From positions 6,273 through 70,272 of the forward strand of contig UQPQ01000009.1 in assembly GCA_900542985.1 (NCBI GenBank): 64,000 bases of DNA, read 5' to 3'. How positions within the stretch are numbered: the stretch's first letter is position 1; each line of letters starts with the position of its first letter. Of this stretch, positions 61,497-64,000 are shown in pieces. Both the position numbers and the translations under genes were made by a program. The notes under the pieces are model-generated. The model was given only the letters and a program-made list of their open reading frames with translations. It was not told where the DNA came from and ran no database searches. The DNA is from an uncultured Bacteroides sp. GTDB taxonomy: Bacteria > Bacteroidota > Bacteroidia > Bacteroidales > Bacteroidaceae.

Positions 61497-61781
61497 ATGA
61501 AAACAATTGTTGATATAATTATATTAGTTTGTTTCTTAGGTTCTTTTGTCTTTATTGTGAGTGATGTGTTGTTGTATTACTTATTGAAGCCAAGAAAGAA
61601 ACAAAAAAGAATTGTATATTGTATCTTACATAATCTTATTACCATCATATTGTCTTTTTTTATTTTTGCAATATGGAACTTCGAGACTGATGTAATGTCT
61701 TATTTTATTTTTCTTCCTGCTGTGTTGGCTGAAATAATAGTTATACCATTGTTTTATTATTGGATAAATAATCGTAAATAA
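61497..61781 (+). CDS. hypothetical membrane protein, 94 residues
   Basis: Three predicted membrane helices: about 5-30 ('IIILVCFLGSFVFIVSDV'), 41-62 ('ILHNLITIILSFFIFAI') and 70-90 ('FIFLPAVLAEIIVIPLFYY'). A basic loop 'KPRKKQKR' lies between the first two, so that loop is probably cytoplasmic. No family recognised. It is AT-rich compared with the genes before 60 kb and is the first of three orphan genes in a row. Confidence 0.55.
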   Translation: MKTIVDIIILVCFLGSFVFIVSDVLLYYLLKPRKKQKRIVYCILHNLITIILSFFIFAIWNFETDVMSYFIFLPAVLAEIIVIPLFYYWINNRK

Positions 61782-61874
61782 TACATTTAAAATGATAGTA
61801 GTATGCGGAGCTTTTGAAAATTATGATTATTTTTGAACTTAGGTGGGTTGCTATGGTATGGGGAGACTGAAATT

Positions 61875-62528
61875 ATGGGAAATATGCTAAACAACAAAAT
61901 AAGTAAAATTGTTGCAGTAATGTCATTTGCTATATGTTTCATGATTAATTCATGTACAAATAGTTCATATACAAATAATATTACCGGAGATGAGGATTAT
62001 CCATTGGTGATACAGAAGGTATTTATGAATATGGGATATGAATCTGCTGGAAGAATAGATATGACTAAACTGGCATTCCCTAATTTTTTATTTTTCAAAT
62101 GTAGGTTTGTTAATAATACGGCAGATACCCTACGATGGAGGGCGGTAAAACTTTATTCTGATTTTGGAGGTTCATTTGAATTACCTTTGAAAAGTAAATC
62201 TCCTTTTTATGCTGAAGTTTACTGCCATTTAAAAAATGGTGATTCACTTAAGCTATATACTGAAAGTGGATATTCGCTTTGTGATAGTATTCAATATATT
62301 TTTCCTAAAGATACATTTTATACCTGCTTTTCATTTGATGACTATATGAAAATTGGTACACGCAGTTCTTTAGATAGTATAGCAGCATTGGTTGATTATA
62401 TAACATATACCTCTTCATATGATTCCATTTGTTATGTATTTCCTAAGTCAAAAACTTTTTATATAGAACACTTGTATTCCGAGATGATAGTATGTGGTTG
62501 GGAACAAAAATCATGTTATGCGTATTAG
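61875..62528 (+). CDS. hypothetical lipoprotein, 217 residues
   Basis: From the ATG at 61875 ('MGNMLNNKISK'), with a second in-frame ATG three codons later. Signal peptide with lipobox 'CFMINSCTNS'. The mature part is beta-rich and acidic, with several Cys ('FFKCRFVNN', 'AEVYCHLKNG', 'SGYSLCDSI', 'DSICYVFP') that could form disulfides in the periplasm. No family recognised. AT-rich. The stop codon is followed at once by a decayed-looking frame. Confidence 0.55.
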   Translation: MGNMLNNKISKIVAVMSFAICFMINSCTNSSYTNNITGDEDYPLVIQKVFMNMGYESAGRIDMTKLAFPNFLFFKCRFVNNTADTLRWRAVKLYSDFGGSFELPLKSKSPFYAEVYCHLKNGDSLKLYTESGYSLCDSIQYIFPKDTFYTCFSFDDYMKIGTRSSLDSIAALVDYITYTSSYDSICYVFPKSKTFYIEHLYSEMIVCGWEQKSCYAY

Positions 62529-62576
62529 TATACGTATTGTGCTAATCATGTTTATCTTAGTCGGTGAACTATTTGA

Positions 62577-62669
62577 TATGCACGTAAATGGGATAAGTTA
62601 GCAGGAACATTCTCTGTAATAGATTTCTCCGATAATTATGATGAAAAAGGATTGCAATGGATATATTAA
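62577..62669 (+). pseudogene. fragment of a decayed reading frame
   Basis: After an in-frame TGA (62574-62576) 30 codons stay open to a TAA at 62667, reading like the C-terminus of a real protein ('KWDKLAGTFSVIDFSDN' then 'EKGLQWIY'). There is no start codon. A separate short frame from 62517 with a hydrophobic start ('IRIVLIMFILVGELFDM') stops just before in another frame, as expected after a frameshift. Confidence 0.35.
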
Positions 62670-62705
62670 GATATGAATTTGTAAACTGATTAAGGTAAGT
62701 TATAT

Positions 62706-63269
62706 ATGAAAACTATTAGTATAATCTCCCAAACATATCACTTAGTGGTATGTGTAATCTTTTGCATTATATTGGGGAATGTAGGAAACGCATATTCTCA
62801 GCAAGTGTTAAAAGACTATGCTGGTCATGCTTTATTGGTATCAGTACATAGTTTTGTTCCCATATTCGGGGATGAAGAGAAAAACTCAATAATTAACTAC
62901 GTGATGAATGATACAATTAAAGAAGAATATGTACTTATTGCAATTCATGAAATAAAAGGTAAAATGGCTGAGGTAGATATTACTTCTCCATTAGATAATA
63001 CATTTAAAGAAATCAGCGGCTGGATAGAAACTAAAAATTTAGGAATACATGTTTCATGTTACGACACCGATACGGTTAAAGTATTACAGACTCCAAAATT
63101 AAATTCGAAGGTGTCTTTTCTCATAGTCAAACCTCAATGGAAAGATTTTTATATTATATACGATGCCTATCAAGGGTGGCTCTATATACAAAATATAAAT
63201 AATGAACAGGAATATGGATGGCTTTCTGTAAAGTATCAGTGTGATAATCCATATACAACTTGTAATTAG
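62706..63269 (+). CDS. exported hypothetical protein with SH3-like C-terminal half
   Basis: A 187-residue protein with signal peptide about 1-31 ('ILGNVGNAYSQQ'). The second half has two G-W-[IL]/[LS] strands ('ISGWIETKNLGIHV', 'YQGWLYIQNI', 'EYGWLSVKYQC') arranged as in bacterial SH3-like repeats, and it ends 'CDNPYTTCN', with the Cys pair likely disulfide-bonded. I associate this ending with exported SH3-like Bacteroidales proteins, but that is memory rather than a search. Function unknown; a cell-wall, inhibitor or immunity role is possible. It is the last gene of the AT-rich strip. Confidence 0.6.
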   Translation: MKTISIISQTYHLVVCVIFCIILGNVGNAYSQQVLKDYAGHALLVSVHSFVPIFGDEEKNSIINYVMNDTIKEEYVLIAIHEIKGKMAEVDITSPLDNTFKEISGWIETKNLGIHVSCYDTDTVKVLQTPKLNSKVSFLIVKPQWKDFYIIYDAYQGWLYIQNINNEQEYGWLSVKYQCDNPYTTCN

Positions 63270-63371
63270 CATTTATTAAAATACGATTATTCCCTTTCTT
63301 GGTTTGAATGAAATATTTGTAGGTATGAATAATTTCTGTACAGCTTGTGTGAAAATATGAAATCAGATTCA

Positions 63372-63926
63372 TTATTTAATAATGATATTCAGATGAGCTA
63401 CCAATCCTCTTAATTCGCTTTCCGGAAAGATAGTCTTTTTCAGTTTACATTGGGTAGGATCAATGGTGAAGTGAAAAGATGAGGAGAAATCTACCTTTTC
63501 CAAATTGGTGCGATGAAAAGAAGCACGAGTCAAATCGCACAGATCGAAGCATGAAGCGGTCAGGTCGCTGTCGTCGAAGTAGGTTTCGTGTAGAAGGCAG
63601 TCGCGAAAGACGGTTTTATGTATCTTGATACCCACAAAGTTGGCATAATTCAGCATGCTCTTCTCAAATACCAGTCCGTTGGAAAACTTGTTTAATTCTG
63701 TAAATTCAGCTCCGGTCATGCGGCAGTCTGTGAATACTACATCTCTTAACACGTGTCCAAACTTAGTGAGACTAAAGTCGCACGATTCAAAGCGACATGT
63801 ATCAAAACTGCTGCGTTGAAGATTCGTTTTAGAGAAGTCGCATGCATGGAATGTACATTGGCTGTATTCCGTATCGAGCATTACCTCGTCAAATCGAACC
63901 TGTTCGAATAACTGATTTTCTGTCAT
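63372..63926 (-). CDS. pentapeptide-repeat protein
   Basis: A 184-residue protein built of pentapeptide repeats (A/C/S/T/V/L/I-D/N-F/L/M-X-X), for example 'CDFSKTNLQRSSFDTCRFES' and 'LTRASFHRTNLEKVDFSSS'. It should form a right-handed quadrilateral beta-helix. Size and repeats fit the Qnr/MfpA-like group that can protect DNA gyrase, but most members have no known role and no resistance claim can be made. It is convergent with the previous gene. No clear promoter box was seen. Confidence 0.85.
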   Translation of the reverse strand: MTENQLFEQVRFDEVMLDTEYSQCTFHACDFSKTNLQRSSFDTCRFESCDFSLTKFGHVLRDVVFTDCRMTGAEFTELNKFSNGLVFEKSMLNYANFVGIKIHKTVFRDCLLHETYFDDSDLTASCFDLCDLTRASFHRTNLEKVDFSSSFHFTIDPTQCKLKKTIFPESELRGLVAHLNIIIK

Positions 63927-64000
63927 TGTAAAAGAAAATTATATTACCTTAATTCCGCAACACTATAATTTAACTTTATTTATAAGTTCCTGAGCAACAA

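Noticed and set aside
63372..63926. Quinolone-resistance Qnr protein
   Set aside because: Pentapeptide repeats alone do not show gyrase protection, and no Qnr-specific loop features could be confirmed by eye.

Overview
This window looks like a chromosomal segment from a gut-type member of the order Bacteroidales, most likely Bacteroidaceae (Bacteroides or Phocaeicola-like). The basis is the gene content: a TonB receptor with a paired lipoprotein, serine-type sulfatases, PPi-dependent phosphofructokinase, a ketoacid oxidoreductase cluster, a Na+-pumping biotin decarboxylase and many outer-membrane beta-barrels. The promoters also fit, because many genes are preceded by the Bacteroidetes -7 box TAnnTTTG rather than a sigma70 -10 box. 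I saw no rRNA, tRNA, CRISPR array, transposase, prophage or integrase. The species is not determined.

Layout. 1-8.4 kb: the end of phnW, a porin, a phosphatase, a nitroreductase, the oadGAB-type sodium pump operon, dTDP-glucose dehydratase and a small phosphoesterase. 8.4-16.7 kb: a polyphosphate block with two divergent ppk1 genes and a ppx/gppA gene, interleaved with a kinase, a HAD phosphatase and a glycosyltransferase. 17-18.3 kb: pgk. 18.9-23.4 kb: a TonB receptor and lipoprotein pair. 23.6-27.4 kb: prmA, a Gly/Trp/Tyr-rich exported protein and a FadL-like barrel. 27.7-32.7 kb: a minus-strand run of porin, solute-binding protein, oxidoreductase and DUF4421 protein. 33-36.3 kb: a six-gene 2-ketoacid:ferredoxin oxidoreductase operon that includes an overlooked 58-residue membrane protein. 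36.8-47.4 kb: fabD, thiD, manC, mnmA, a YgiQ radical SAM protein, an acyltransferase, pfp and a GH25 lysozyme. 47.5-50.7 kb: two sulfatases. 50.9-53.6 kb: dnaJ/cbpA, hsp20 and a YitT protein. 53.7-58.7 kb: a five-gene minus-strand operon (acyltransferase, phosphoesterase, MetH activation domain, pyrC, dolichol-phosphate-mannose-type synthase). 58.8-60.4 kb: a GH27 alpha-galactosidase. 60.8-63.3 kb: an AT-richer accessory strip of small exported or lipoprotein genes with one decayed reading frame. A pentapeptide-repeat gene closes the window.

Function. The sulfatases, GH27 enzyme, TonB pair and barrels point to glycan foraging. oadGAB and the ketoacid:ferredoxin oxidoreductase belong to anaerobic carboxylate and amino-acid energy metabolism. 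The two PPKs, Ppx and PPi-dependent PFK show a polyphosphate/pyrophosphate economy.

The most unusual signal is a family of four 84-bp intergenic elements (6536-6619, 27568-27651, 39929-40012, 50717-50800). Each consists of exactly four degenerate 21-bp units, all point the same way, and all lie between convergent genes on the side of the minus-strand gene. I do not recognise it. A second general signal is that about a dozen genes have a TAnnTTTG box ending 21-27 nt before the start codon, implying nearly constant leaders of about 14-20 nt.
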